A stretch of 64,000 nucleotides of DNA. It comes from Desulfobacteraceae bacterium (GTDB lineage Bacteria > Desulfobacterota > Desulfobacteria > Desulfobacterales > Desulfosalsimonadaceae). Both the position numbers and the translations under genes were made by a program. The stretch spans positions 1 to 64,000 of the forward strand of contig JAABSH010000012.1 of assembly GCA_011390465.1 (NCBI GenBank), given 5' to 3'. Below are positions 42,633-51,758 of this stretch, in pieces; the stretch's first letter is position 1; each line of letters begins with the position of its first letter. The notes beneath the pieces were generated by a model. The model was given only the letters and a program-made list of their open reading frames with translations, searched no databases and was not told the DNA's origin.

Positions 42633-43367
42633 ATGTTTTTAAATTCAAAAATCTGGCTGGTCAACGGGCTGCTGCTTCTTGCCCTGGGGATTGGCTGTGT
42701 AAAGATATGGGACGTGTGGCAGACACCATCAACGGTTTTGGCCGGCAGTAGTCCGGCCGCCAATGAAAAAACCGGCCGGGCGGTAAAATCAACGCCGGAG
42801 AAGCGTCTGGCCATTGACGCCCGTTACGCGGAGATTGTGGACCAGAATCTCTTTTCACCGGATCGTGCCCCGGCGCCGCCGCCACCGCCGGAATCGGTGG
42901 AAGCGACACCGGAGCCTGAAGAAGTTAAAGCGGAAGTTCGGATTTCCGGTGAAAAAGTAGAACTCTATGGGGTTGTTATGCTGGATGAGTATAAAAAAGC
43001 CCTGACCAATGACCCGGCCGACCGGACGGTCCAGACCCGTTGGGTCAGTGAAGGCGATAAAATCGGAAATCTGGTGGTCCGGGAAATCTCCCAGGATACT
43101 GTTTTGCTCTCAGATGCGGAAAAGACCTACCGGGTGTTGTTGTATGATCCGAAAAAAATTGCAAAGTCCGGTTCGAAAACACCACACAGATCTCCGGAAA
43201 GCGGCAGTCCGCAAATTGTCAGTGCAGGAAGCGCTCCCCGGCAGGCCACATCCGGATCGCCAGCTGCAAAGACAGATAATGTTTCAAAACCAGCGGCATC
43301 AAATGATCAGGATGAATACGAAACGATTGTAACCCCGTTCGGTACAATTAAAAGAAAGAAGAGATGA
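42633..43367 (+). CDS. gspC: Type II secretion protein GspC-like (homology-region domain)
   Basis: 244 residues: N-terminal membrane anchor (LVNGLLLLALGIGCVKIWDVW), a linker with VDQNLFSPDRAPAPPPPP, then the HR domain (VELYGVVMLDEYKKAL, WVSEGDKIGNLVVREI, DTVLLSDAEKTYRVLL). The HR domain bridges inner-membrane components to the secretin. There is no PDZ domain at the C-terminus, which is a low-complexity Ser/Pro/Ala tail, so GspN or PilP-like naming is possible. It sits directly before gspD with an ATGA overlap. Confidence 0.82.
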   Translation: MFLNSKIWLVNGLLLLALGIGCVKIWDVWQTPSTVLAGSSPAANEKTGRAVKSTPEKRLAIDARYAEIVDQNLFSPDRAPAPPPPPESVEATPEPEEVKAEVRISGEKVELYGVVMLDEYKKALTNDPADRTVQTRWVSEGDKIGNLVVREISQDTVLLSDAEKTYRVLLYDPKKIAKSGSKTPHRSPESGSPQIVSAGSAPRQATSGSPAAKTDNVSKPAASNDQDEYETIVTPFGTIKRKKR

Positions 43368-45394
43368 TAGTGAAAAAAAATAAAATCAAGCAATTACTGG
43401 TTGGTGTGGGATGTGCGCTCATGGTGACGGCCCTCAGTGTTGGCGGGTTTTTGCAGCCGGCATTTGCGGCGCCCGAGGAAGTTGGGGAATCAGGTGATGC
43501 CGCTGGCCAGGCAGATGCGTCAGTGCTGAGCGAAAACGGAAAGCTCGTGCTGAATTTTGACAATGCCGATTTGGTGGAGGTCATCCGGACCCTGGCGGAT
43601 CTTCTGGGGATCAATTACATGGTGGATACCGGGGTGGGCGGCAAGGTGACCATTCATACAGCCGGTGAATTGACCCGGGAGGATCTCTTTCCTGTTTTTT
43701 ACCAGGTATTGGAGATCAACGGGATGACAGCGGTAAAAGACAAGGATATTTATAAAATAGTTCCCCTGAAAGACGCCTCCCGGCGACCGGTTATCATGTC
43801 CCGGATCGGGGCCAAAGAAAGCATCCCCCCTGATGAACGGGTGATTATCCAGGTGATTCCCCTGGCCTCTCTGGCGGCGCCTGAAATGACCAAGCTGCTC
43901 ACGCCTTTTCTTTCAGCGGAAGGAACAATCGTATCTCAGGACAGCCGCAACCTTCTGGTGGTGGTGGACCGGGCCGAAAATATCGACAAGATTCTGCGGC
44001 TGGTGCGGGTGTTTGACACGGATGTGTTTGAAAAAGTGGATTATCGTTTTTATCCCCTGTCCTACAGCGATGTGGAAGAGATGGTAAAAATCATCAATGA
44101 CTTTTTTGTGCCGTTTGGGGATGCCGTGAAAACCACCACCAGCCTGATTCCTATCATTCGGTTGAATACGCTTCTGGTGGTCAGCAGCAATGAAAAAGTG
44201 TTCGATATGGTGACGGCTTTTTTAGATGATTATGATGTCCCGAGCCTGAACACGGAACCCAGTGTTTATGTTTATCCCCTTGTGAACGGCAGAGCCGAAG
44301 ATATCGCCGATATTCTGGGACAGGTGTTTTCCGGAAAAAACGCCGATGATAAAAATCAGTGGAATTCCCAGGTTTCGGCCGCCACCCGAAATCCTCTGGG
44401 AAAAGCGGCAAAAGCCGAAAAATCCGCGGCTGCTCCGGCTTCAGCCGAATCTGCGCCGATGGCAGCAGGAGCAGACAGCTCCATCGGCTCTGGCACCTTG
44501 CGGGGTGAAATCAATATTACGGAAGATAAAAGCAGAAATGCCCTTATTATCGAGGCAACGCCGGGGGATTATCAGATAGTAAAAAAATTACTGCAAAAAT
44601 TGGATGTTATGCCCCGCCAGGTGCTTATTGAAGTGACATTTGCGGAAATTACCCTGGATGAATCCACTGCCATGGGCGTGGAATGGGCGTATAATAAGGG
44701 CGATGCCAATTTAAGCACCAGCCTCATGAAAGCCACCATGGGAGATTCCGGGCTGAATTTCACCATTGGCAATCCAGACCGGTGGACCGCGGCCCTGTCC
44801 GCCCTGGCCACGGAAAACAAGGTCAATATTTTATCCAATCCTTCGGTTATGGCATCCAACAGCCTGCCGGCCAATATTGATATTTCCCAGGAAATTCCCA
44901 TTGCCAGTTCCCAGTATCAGTACACCACCGGAGATGATGCGCTTCTGGAAACCGATATTCAATACCGGGACACCGGAATCATGCTGTCGGTAACGCCCAA
45001 TATCAATGAAAACGGGCTGGTGACCATGGAAATCGATCAGGAAATCAGCGAGCAGGCATCCAATGTGTCTGTGGGGGGAAAAGATTACCCCTCATTTTTT
45101 AAACGCAGCACCGCCACAACCCTCACGGTGCAAAGCGGCCAGACCATTGCCATCGGCGGCCTGATTCGGGAGACCGTATCTGACGGGTCCTCCGGTACTC
45201 CCTGGTTTGTCAGAATCCCGATCATCGGTTTTTTGTTCGGCCAGACATCGGATTCCATTTCAAAAACAGAACTGGTAATTTTAATTTCACCTTATGTCAT
45301 TGCCACTCCGGATGACGTGGACGTGGTAACCCGGGAGTTCCAGGCCAGAATTACGGGCCTGTCAACGGACGTGAAAGAATCGGGCCAGCGGTAA
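43364..45394 (+). CDS. gspD: Type II secretion secretin
   Basis: Outer-membrane secretin (676 aa). It has a signal peptide (LLVGVGCALMVTALSVGGFL followed by QPAFA). The N0 domain starts at VLNFDNADLVEVIRTLADLL, and N1-N3 repeats are seen as VIIQVIPLASLAAPEM, DYRFYPLSYSDVEEMV and VYVYPLVNGRAEDIADIL. The secretin core has VLIEVTFAEITLDES, NKVNILSNPSVM, DTGIMLSVTPNINENG and GGLIRETVSDGSSGTPWF. The insertion at ~340-370 is Ala/Ser-rich. Confidence 0.96.
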   Translation: MIVKKNKIKQLLVGVGCALMVTALSVGGFLQPAFAAPEEVGESGDAAGQADASVLSENGKLVLNFDNADLVEVIRTLADLLGINYMVDTGVGGKVTIHTAGELTREDLFPVFYQVLEINGMTAVKDKDIYKIVPLKDASRRPVIMSRIGAKESIPPDERVIIQVIPLASLAAPEMTKLLTPFLSAEGTIVSQDSRNLLVVVDRAENIDKILRLVRVFDTDVFEKVDYRFYPLSYSDVEEMVKIINDFFVPFGDAVKTTTSLIPIIRLNTLLVVSSNEKVFDMVTAFLDDYDVPSLNTEPSVYVYPLVNGRAEDIADILGQVFSGKNADDKNQWNSQVSAATRNPLGKAAKAEKSAAAPASAESAPMAAGADSSIGSGTLRGEINITEDKSRNALIIEATPGDYQIVKKLLQKLDVMPRQVLIEVTFAEITLDESTAMGVEWAYNKGDANLSTSLMKATMGDSGLNFTIGNPDRWTAALSALATENKVNILSNPSVMASNSLPANIDISQEIPIASSQYQYTTGDDALLETDIQYRDTGIMLSVTPNINENGLVTMEIDQEISEQASNVSVGGKDYPSFFKRSTATTLTVQSGQTIAIGGLIRETVSDGSSGTPWFVRIPIIGFLFGQTSDSISKTELVILISPYVIATPDDVDVVTREFQARITGLSTDVKESGQR

Positions 45395-45435
45395 CGGCAT
45401 GGGATGTCTGATAAAGATTTAGCTGAACCGGCCTT

Positions 45436-46404
45436 ATGAAATTTTCCTGCACGGCAAATAAACGGCTCCTTTATTTTGTGGCAGTGTTCGTGCTGATGTG
45501 GAGTTTTGCCGGCTTTGCCCATTGCCGGGAACCTGAAACCCACCGGATTTTCCTTTTTGTTTCAAAAAATATCAAACCCTATGTGGAAGCGGTGGACGGC
45601 TTTCGCAGCGGACTTGAAGCTCCTGCTATCGCATTGCCAGATGTAAATCTCGAAGTCATCATGCTGGATCGCTACACTGAGGCATCTTTGGTGGATCTGG
45701 CAGGCCGAATGGCCAATCAGGCAGATATCCGGCTTGCGGCAGCCGTAGGACCTGAGGCGGCGGCTTTTGTCTGGGAAACATTTCCCGGGCCAAGCGTTGA
45801 AAAAATGTATTTTCTGATTCTAAATCCGGAAAAAGTCATCCCGGGCATCTCCCCGGCCGCCGGCGTTTCCCTGAATATCCCGCCACCTGATCAATTGCGG
45901 CTGATTCATAAAAGCCTTTCCCCTGTGTCCCGGGTGGGGCTTTTTTATGATCCTGCCCATAACACGGATTTTTTTACAGCAGCGGCCGCTGCCTCTCTGG
46001 AACTGGACATCACTCTGGTGCCGCTGGCGGTAGGTTCCAAAAAGGATATACCCTTTCTGCTGGAAGAATGCTGGGATTCTATTGATTGTGTCTGGTTGAT
46101 ACCGGATCGCACGGTCATATCGGAAAGCATTGCCCAGTATATTATCAAACAGGCGGTATTGAAAAAAGTGCCGGTTGTGGGATACAACCGGTTTTTTTAT
46201 GATTCCGGCGCGGCCGCAGCCTTTGTTTTTGACTATGCGGATCTCGGCCGCCAGGCCGCGGGCCTGGCAATGGATATGTTGCGGGGCCGGGCCAGGGGGA
46301 AGGTGTCTCCGATGTTCCATGTCTGGTTGAACGCATCGGTTTTTCAAAAAACAGGCATTCCCCTGCCGGAACCCGTAGAACTGCCGCTGAAGGTGGGCCC
46401 GTGA
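45436..46404 (+). CDS. ABC-type periplasmic substrate-binding-like protein (PF04392-like)
   Basis: 322-residue exported protein with an N-terminal signal sequence (KRLLYFVAVFVLMWSFAGFA). The body resembles the ABC_sub_bind group: GPEAAAFVWETFPGPSVEKM, SLNIPPPDQLRLIHKSL, GLFYDPAHNTDFF, VWLIPDRTVIS, VPVVGYNRFFYDSGAAAAF. No permease or ATPase is adjacent. Its stop overlaps the GTG of a sensor kinase, so it may act as a ligand-binding partner of that kinase rather than in transport. The ligand is unknown. Confidence 0.75.
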   Translation: MKFSCTANKRLLYFVAVFVLMWSFAGFAHCREPETHRIFLFVSKNIKPYVEAVDGFRSGLEAPAIALPDVNLEVIMLDRYTEASLVDLAGRMANQADIRLAAAVGPEAAAFVWETFPGPSVEKMYFLILNPEKVIPGISPAAGVSLNIPPPDQLRLIHKSLSPVSRVGLFYDPAHNTDFFTAAAAASLELDITLVPLAVGSKKDIPFLLEECWDSIDCVWLIPDRTVISESIAQYIIKQAVLKKVPVVGYNRFFYDSGAAAAFVFDYADLGRQAAGLAMDMLRGRARGKVSPMFHVWLNASVFQKTGIPLPEPVELPLKVGP

Positions 46405-47837
46405 AACGGCCCGGCATCCACGCAAGACTTCTGGTCACGGCGTTTCTGGTGATCAGCCTGACGGCCTTTGCGTTGGGCACCCTTGGGGTGAAAATGTTTC
46501 ATGATTTTGCCCAGGACCGGTTTGTGGACCGGTTTGAATTTCTGGCCCGGTATCTGGCGCTTAATTCAGAACTGGGCATTTTGATTGACCAGCGGACCAT
46601 GCTGGTCCAATTGGCCGAAAACCTGCTGGCGGAAGCAGATGTGGCCCGGGTGGAGATACAAAACAATGCCGGGGATATGCTGGCCCAGGCTGCCAGGGAT
46701 CTTCCCCGGCCCCATGGATCGGTGACGGCCGCGGTTCGTCTGAAGGCAACCAGCGAGGAAGGCCAGGCATTTGGATGGTCGTTTCCCTCTGCTGTGAACG
46801 GGGGGGCTTCGGATGTGATCGGTAATGTCCGGATTGTTTACAGCACCTACCAGATCAACCGTCTGCTGAAAGCCCTGACGGTCCGGTATCTGTGGCTGAC
46901 CGCGGGACTGGCCGGATTATGTCTGGTGATTTTTTATGTTATTTCCCGGTCCCTGGTGGCGCCGCTCACCCGGTTGGCCCAGACCGCCCGGAAAGTCGGG
47001 GAAGGGGAGCTTCAGCGGCGGATGATGCCGGGCAATGTTCCGGAAACCCGGGAAGTGTCCCTGGCGTTCAATGCCATGCTGGATTCCCTGGAGCGGGGCC
47101 GGCGGGCAGTGGAAGAAGCCCAGCAGGAAATGGCCCGGCAGAATCTGCTGGCCGAGATGGGAAAATTTTCCATGATGATCGCCCATGAACTTAAAAATCC
47201 CTTAGGGATTATTAAAAGTTCTTTTGATCTTTTGAAAAAAGATCCCGCTGATCCTGCCAATGCCATCCTTGTGGCGTACATTGACGAGGAGATCCTCCGG
47301 ATCAACGGCCTGATTGAGGACTTTCTGTCTTTTGCCAAACCGTCCAAACCGTCTTTCCGGGTGGTGGATGCCAACAGCATGCTGCGGGACTGTGTTGAGC
47401 GGTTTGGAAGGATGGACACGGCCCGGGAGATTATGTTTAAAGAAAATGTGCCGGATGTATCGTGCCTGTCGTATCTGGATCCGGATTTATTCCGGCGGGC
47501 CATTGATAATATTTTAAAAAATGCGGTAGAAGCCTGCGAAGAGCGGGGCACGATTTTTGTGGATGCAGTGTGCGGGGAAGAATCGTGGCGGGTGGAAATC
47601 AGCGATGACGGATGCGGCATACCGGAAGAGGTAATGGAAAAAATTTTCAATCCGTTTGTTACCACCCGGACCAAAGGCACGGGGCTGGGGCTGGCGTACA
47701 CCGCCCAGGTGATTCAGGCCCACAACGGCACCATCCAGGTGCGGAACCGGAAGGCAAAAGGCGCCTGTTTTACCGTTGAAATCCCCAGAGAGCCCAAAAT
47801 GATTGATTTGTTTGAGCAAGATGACGTAAGAAGGTAG
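46401..47837 (+). CDS. Membrane sensor histidine kinase with HAMP domain
   Basis: 478 residues. Two membrane helices (LLVTAFLVISLTAFALG near 10-30, and YLWLTAGLAGLCLVIFYVI near 160-180) enclose a ~120-residue periplasmic sensor. Then come HAMP (SLVAPLTRLAQTARKVGEGE), the H-box MIAHELKNPLGIIKSS (~260), and the ATPase N, G1 and G2 boxes NILKNAVEACEE, ISDDGCGIPEE and GTGLGLAYTAQVI. The GTG start overlaps the upstream stop (GTGA). Partner of the sigma-54 regulator downstream. Confidence 0.95.
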   Translation: MKRPGIHARLLVTAFLVISLTAFALGTLGVKMFHDFAQDRFVDRFEFLARYLALNSELGILIDQRTMLVQLAENLLAEADVARVEIQNNAGDMLAQAARDLPRPHGSVTAAVRLKATSEEGQAFGWSFPSAVNGGASDVIGNVRIVYSTYQINRLLKALTVRYLWLTAGLAGLCLVIFYVISRSLVAPLTRLAQTARKVGEGELQRRMMPGNVPETREVSLAFNAMLDSLERGRRAVEEAQQEMARQNLLAEMGKFSMMIAHELKNPLGIIKSSFDLLKKDPADPANAILVAYIDEEILRINGLIEDFLSFAKPSKPSFRVVDANSMLRDCVERFGRMDTAREIMFKENVPDVSCLSYLDPDLFRRAIDNILKNAVEACEERGTIFVDAVCGEESWRVEISDDGCGIPEEVMEKIFNPFVTTRTKGTGLGLAYTAQVIQAHNGTIQVRNRKAKGACFTVEIPREPKMIDLFEQDDVRR

Positions 47838-47931
47838 GGCAGGCCCACCGTGCCTGCCTGAAAAACAGGATGAAGTTACGGTGCTGTAAAGCACATATTG
47901 GTTTGATACAGATGACGTGGGTGAGTCAGTC

Positions 47932-49287
47932 ATGGCATATATTTTAGTTGTTGATGATGAAGAAAAAATGCAGCACCTGCTGTCCATTATGCTGGGCCGG
48001 CAGGGGTACAGTGTGGACCGGGCCGGGGATGGTGTTAAAGCCCTTGAAATGATAAAGGAAAATCCCTATGATCTCGTGATATCCGATATCCGGATGCCCA
48101 AAATGGACGGCATGACCCTTCTCTCTGAGATGAAAACGGCGGATATTTGCTGCCCCGTGGTGTTCATCACCGCGTTTGCCACGGTTGATTCCGCGGTGGA
48201 CGCCATGCGGCAGGGGGTGGCCGATTATATCACCAAGCCTTTTGACGAGGAGCGGATTCTGCTGACCGTGGAGCGCACCCTGGGCATTTCCCGGATAATT
48301 GCGGAAAACAGAGAATTAAAACAGCAGTTGCTGGATGTTTCCGGGGGCCGGGAAATTGTGTATGTATCCAAAGAAATGGCCCGGGTTATGGAAAACGCCG
48401 CAAAGGTGGCGGCCGCGGAAACGGCAGTGCTTATCACCGGCGAATCCGGCACTGGAAAAGAAGTGGTGGCGGCGTATATCCACCAGTCCAGCCACCGGGC
48501 GAAAAGCCGGTTTGTACCGGTCAATTGCGCGGCCATCTCCCCCAATCTTGTGGAATCGGAACTTTTCGGGTATGAAAAAGGGGCGTTTACCGGCGCGGAT
48601 CGCCGCACCAAGGGAAAATTTGAGTATGCCAACGGCGGCACATTGTTTCTGGATGAAATCGGGGATCTGCCCCTGGAAGCCCAGGCAAAACTTTTGCGGG
48701 CGCTTCAGGAAAAAAAGGTCCAGCGAGTCGGGGGGAATGAGGAAATTCCCCTGGATGTCCGTATCCTTTGCGCCACCAATCAAGATCTGGCCGGTCTGGT
48801 CAAAAAAGGGACCTTTCGCCAGGATTTGTATTACCGAATCAATGTGTTTCCCATTGAAACGCCGCCACTGCGGGATCGTATTGATGATATCGTTCCCCTG
48901 GCGGAATATTTCTTAGGTCAGCTCTCAGAGGGCCGGGAGATCGGGTTTACCGACGGTGCGGTCCGGACCCTGCAGTCCTACAACTGGCCGGGAAACGTGC
49001 GGGAGCTGGCCAATGCCATGGAGCGGGTGATGATTCTTGCCGGCAGTGACGGCCGGGTGACCGCTGAAACCCTGTCATTTTTGCGGGCCGGGGCAAACGG
49101 GTGCGGGGCCTTTGAAGACCTGGCCCTGCCGCCGGAAGGGATTTCCCTGGAAAAACTCCAGTATAACCTGGCGCGAAGGGCCATGGAACAGACGGGCAAT
49201 AACCAGTCCGCCGCCGCCACTCTTTTGGGGTTGACCCGGGCAAAGTTCCGGGTGCTGTTAAGGCAGGCGGAGGAGAATGATGAATAA
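47932..49287 (+). CDS. Sigma-54-dependent response regulator (NtrC family)
   Basis: 451 residues from ATG 47932 (MAYILVVDDEEK); the track's GTG five codons earlier is less likely. Receiver with phospho-acceptor Asp52 (LVISDIRMPKMDG) and AFATVDSAVDAM. AAA+ domain with Walker A GESGTGKEVVA, the sigma-54 contact loop EKGAFTGADRRTKG, GGTLFLDEIGDLPLEAQ and NWPGNVRELANAMER. C-terminal Fis-type HTH (NNQSAAATLLGLTRAKFRVL). It should activate RpoN-dependent promoters in response to the kinase upstream; targets are not visible. Confidence 0.96.
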   Translation: MAYILVVDDEEKMQHLLSIMLGRQGYSVDRAGDGVKALEMIKENPYDLVISDIRMPKMDGMTLLSEMKTADICCPVVFITAFATVDSAVDAMRQGVADYITKPFDEERILLTVERTLGISRIIAENRELKQQLLDVSGGREIVYVSKEMARVMENAAKVAAAETAVLITGESGTGKEVVAAYIHQSSHRAKSRFVPVNCAAISPNLVESELFGYEKGAFTGADRRTKGKFEYANGGTLFLDEIGDLPLEAQAKLLRALQEKKVQRVGGNEEIPLDVRILCATNQDLAGLVKKGTFRQDLYYRINVFPIETPPLRDRIDDIVPLAEYFLGQLSEGREIGFTDGAVRTLQSYNWPGNVRELANAMERVMILAGSDGRVTAETLSFLRAGANGCGAFEDLALPPEGISLEKLQYNLARRAMEQTGNNQSAAATLLGLTRAKFRVLLRQAEENDE

Positions 49288-49290
49288 TGA

Positions 49291-49391
49291 ATTACGAATA
49301 TCGAACAAGGAATGATGAATGTTGAAGTGGAGTCATAGGCCAGGCAGTGTAAACTTCGTCATTCGACATTCGGTGTTCAAAATTCGATATT
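49291..49391. repeat. TTCGA/ATTCG-type imperfect inverted repeat, copy 2
   Basis: Left arm ACGAATATCGAACAAGGAAT, continuing GATGAATGTTGAAG. Right arm CTTCGTCATTCGACATTCGG, continuing TGTTCAAAATTCGATATT. The reverse complement of the right arm matches the left in AATATCGAA...GAATG...GAAG. It lies between the response regulator and the TonB receptor and runs up to that receptor's annotated ATG. Confidence 0.7.
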
Positions 49392-51482
49392 ATGTTTTTT
49401 GAAGCCAATTATTTGCAAGGTACTGTAAGAGTGTGTCATCAGGCTTTTAAAATATTGTCAGTCTCTGTGGTCATTGCCTGTTTTCTGTGGCCAAAAGCAA
49501 CTCTTGCGTCTGAGATGGAAGACACCATGCTCATGTTTGTGGGCGAGGAACTGGATGTGCTGTCTATTGCCTCCCGCCGGGAGGAAAGCGCGCGCCAGGC
49601 GCCGGCCGTGGCAAGCGTCATCACCCGGGACATGATGGAAACCCGGGGAATGTACACTGTCAGTCAGGCCCTTGCCCAGATGCCCGGGTTTTACCTGGCG
49701 CAAAAAGAATGGGGCTCCCGGCCGTATTTGCGGGGGATTCCGGATTCTGTCCTGTTTTTGTATGATACTGTTCCCATGCAATCGGATACTTCCAAGTCCG
49801 TGCATCCCCTGGATGATGAGCTGTCTCTTGCGCCGGTCAAGCGCATTGAAATTGTCCGGGGGCCCGGGTCCGTACTCTGGGGCGCGGACGCATTTGCCGG
49901 TATTGTCAATATTGTGCCCATGACCGGAAAGGACCTGAACGGCGTAGAAACCGGTATCTCCTATGGTGATCCGGGTGACTTTAAGGGGTATCACATCAAT
50001 GCCGGGCATGACGGCGGCGCATGGGATGGATTTATTTCCCTGATCGGGCGGGAAGGCGCGGCTGATGACCGGACGGCCAATGTTGTGCGTTTTCAGGGAA
50101 ATCAACAGCAAGATCCCACCGGCATACCCGTACCGCCGGATGAGCGGTATGGATACGAACGGGCTGACCGGCCCCAATTTATCGAACTGGTAGGCAACTT
50201 CAATGTCCGGGACTGGCTCACCGTGTCCGGCCGGTATTCGGACTATACCCGGCCCTATTCCATGGCGGACCGGGACCAGGAACGGGTGTGGCTGGAAAAG
50301 CGCAGCAATCCCATGAACTATCTCAAGCTGGAAGGCAAAAAAAATGTGGGCGTGAATTCCGCCCTGCGGTTTACGGGGTATTATTCAGCCATTGATTCAT
50401 CTTATAAAGTCATCGACATGGGCTTTGAGCCCAGTGAATACACAACCTATGGGGAGCTGATTTATGATCATGATTTCCTGTCCGGCAAAGGCCTGCTCAC
50501 CGCGGGCACGGCCTGGCGAAATAAAAGTGTGTCGGACGCGCCCATCTGGGACAGTTATCTGCCGGACTTTCTGGGTCCTGAAAATACCACGTTTCTGCCG
50601 GGCATCACACAAGAAGATTACCGGACCGAGCTGTGGTCCTTTTTTGGCCAGTATTCCCATAAAATCGGCAAATTGGATGTGTCCGCGGGCCTCCGTCATG
50701 ACGCCCACGATGCATATGAGAACAGTTTGAGTTATAATCTGGGGGTTGTCTGGTCTCCGGCCGCTGCCTGGACATTAAAGGCGCTGTATGGCACCGGATA
50801 CCGCACGCCTTTTGCCAGTCAGCTCCTGGAAGCCGAAAAGCCGGATCTTGAAGAAATCAACACGGCAAATCTGGAAGTGTCCTGGCAGCCGGACCATTGC
50901 TGGGGATTGACCCTTGGCGGATTTGTCAATCATATCTCGGATCATATCATGGAAGACCCCTATGCCGGGCTGTCGGATTCCAATCACCAGAAGATTTACG
51001 GCGTGGAAATGGAAGGCCGGATTCAACCAGTCGATTCGCTGGAACTTGCCGCCAATATCACGGTGATGAACAATTCCGGGCCGGATGAGGCTTATTTTTA
51101 CAATGATTATACCTTCCTGCGGCCGGACGGCACCCTGGAGAAGCATTATGTCGAGATCAATTATCCCTTTGACACCGGGCCGGACACTCTGCTGAACTTT
51201 ACGGCTGAATGGACGCCCATGGACCGGATTTCCCTGTTCTGCCGGACCGGTTATGTGTCGTCTCAGGATGTTATCTGTTCCACCTGCGACACCTGTGACA
51301 AGGTTTCCGGAGAGTGGATTGCGGATGCCGCCGCAACCGTCCGGGATATCCTGTTGCCCGGTCTGGACCTGCGTCTGTATATGAAAAATATCACAGACAG
51401 GGAATACAATCTTCCCGGCACCAACAGCACCATTGAAGGAGAACCGTTTTCCCTGCAGTTGATGCTTATCAAAAAGTGGTAA
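49392..51482 (+). CDS. TonB-dependent outer-membrane receptor
   Basis: 696 residues with signal sequence (ILSVSVVIACFLWPKATLAS). A TonB-box-like region (EELDVLSIASRREE) and plug domain follow: ASVITRDMMETRGMYTVSQA, EIVRGPGSVLWGADAFAGIV. The 22-strand barrel ends LYMKNITDREYNLPG and SLQLMLIKKW. It belongs to the cobalamin/catecholate-receptor-like group with a colicin-I-receptor style plug. A CSTCDTCDK loop near the C-terminus is unusual. Ligand unknown. The ATG at 49392 has no ribosome site and abuts a repeat; a GTG about 13 codons later is an alternative. Confidence 0.92.
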   Translation: MFFEANYLQGTVRVCHQAFKILSVSVVIACFLWPKATLASEMEDTMLMFVGEELDVLSIASRREESARQAPAVASVITRDMMETRGMYTVSQALAQMPGFYLAQKEWGSRPYLRGIPDSVLFLYDTVPMQSDTSKSVHPLDDELSLAPVKRIEIVRGPGSVLWGADAFAGIVNIVPMTGKDLNGVETGISYGDPGDFKGYHINAGHDGGAWDGFISLIGREGAADDRTANVVRFQGNQQQDPTGIPVPPDERYGYERADRPQFIELVGNFNVRDWLTVSGRYSDYTRPYSMADRDQERVWLEKRSNPMNYLKLEGKKNVGVNSALRFTGYYSAIDSSYKVIDMGFEPSEYTTYGELIYDHDFLSGKGLLTAGTAWRNKSVSDAPIWDSYLPDFLGPENTTFLPGITQEDYRTELWSFFGQYSHKIGKLDVSAGLRHDAHDAYENSLSYNLGVVWSPAAAWTLKALYGTGYRTPFASQLLEAEKPDLEEINTANLEVSWQPDHCWGLTLGGFVNHISDHIMEDPYAGLSDSNHQKIYGVEMEGRIQPVDSLELAANITVMNNSGPDEAYFYNDYTFLRPDGTLEKHYVEINYPFDTGPDTLLNFTAEWTPMDRISLFCRTGYVSSQDVICSTCDTCDKVSGEWIADAAATVRDILLPGLDLRLYMKNITDREYNLPGTNSTIEGEPFSLQLMLIKKW

Positions 51483-51580
51483 TTTTATTTTATTGGCCAA
51501 ACCTGACCATGTCTGGCTAAATATAGCCAGCTTCTCAACCTGGGTGTGTGCCTGAAAAATGCAGCAAAAAAAACTATTAC

Positions 51581-51644
51581 ACCACAGAGGACACCGAGAA
51601 CACGGAGAAAAAAATCCCTCTGTGATCTCTGGATCCTCTGTGGT
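51581..51644. repeat. ACCACAGAGGA inverted repeat, copy 3
   Basis: ACCACAGAGGA (51581-51591) and TCCTCTGTGGT (51634-51644) are perfect arms, with further partial matches (ACACCGAGAACACGGAGA, and CTCTGTGATCTCTGG) between them. It is included in the ORF track's overlong CAP-protein ORF but is upstream of the true start. Confidence 0.8.
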
Positions 51645-51758
51645 TTAAAATCATTCTGCATAATTTTTTTCAAATTTTCAGATCTTTTCCGTATATTTTC
51701 AGGTGAAATGCACTGGGCCAGTGATTATGGCACCATGATTGCAAGGTATAAAAACAAT

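Noticed and set aside
51546-51758. N-terminal extension of the CAP-domain protein
   Set aside because: It translates through the ACCACAGAGGA inverted repeat; the signal peptide and a plausible start lie at 51759.
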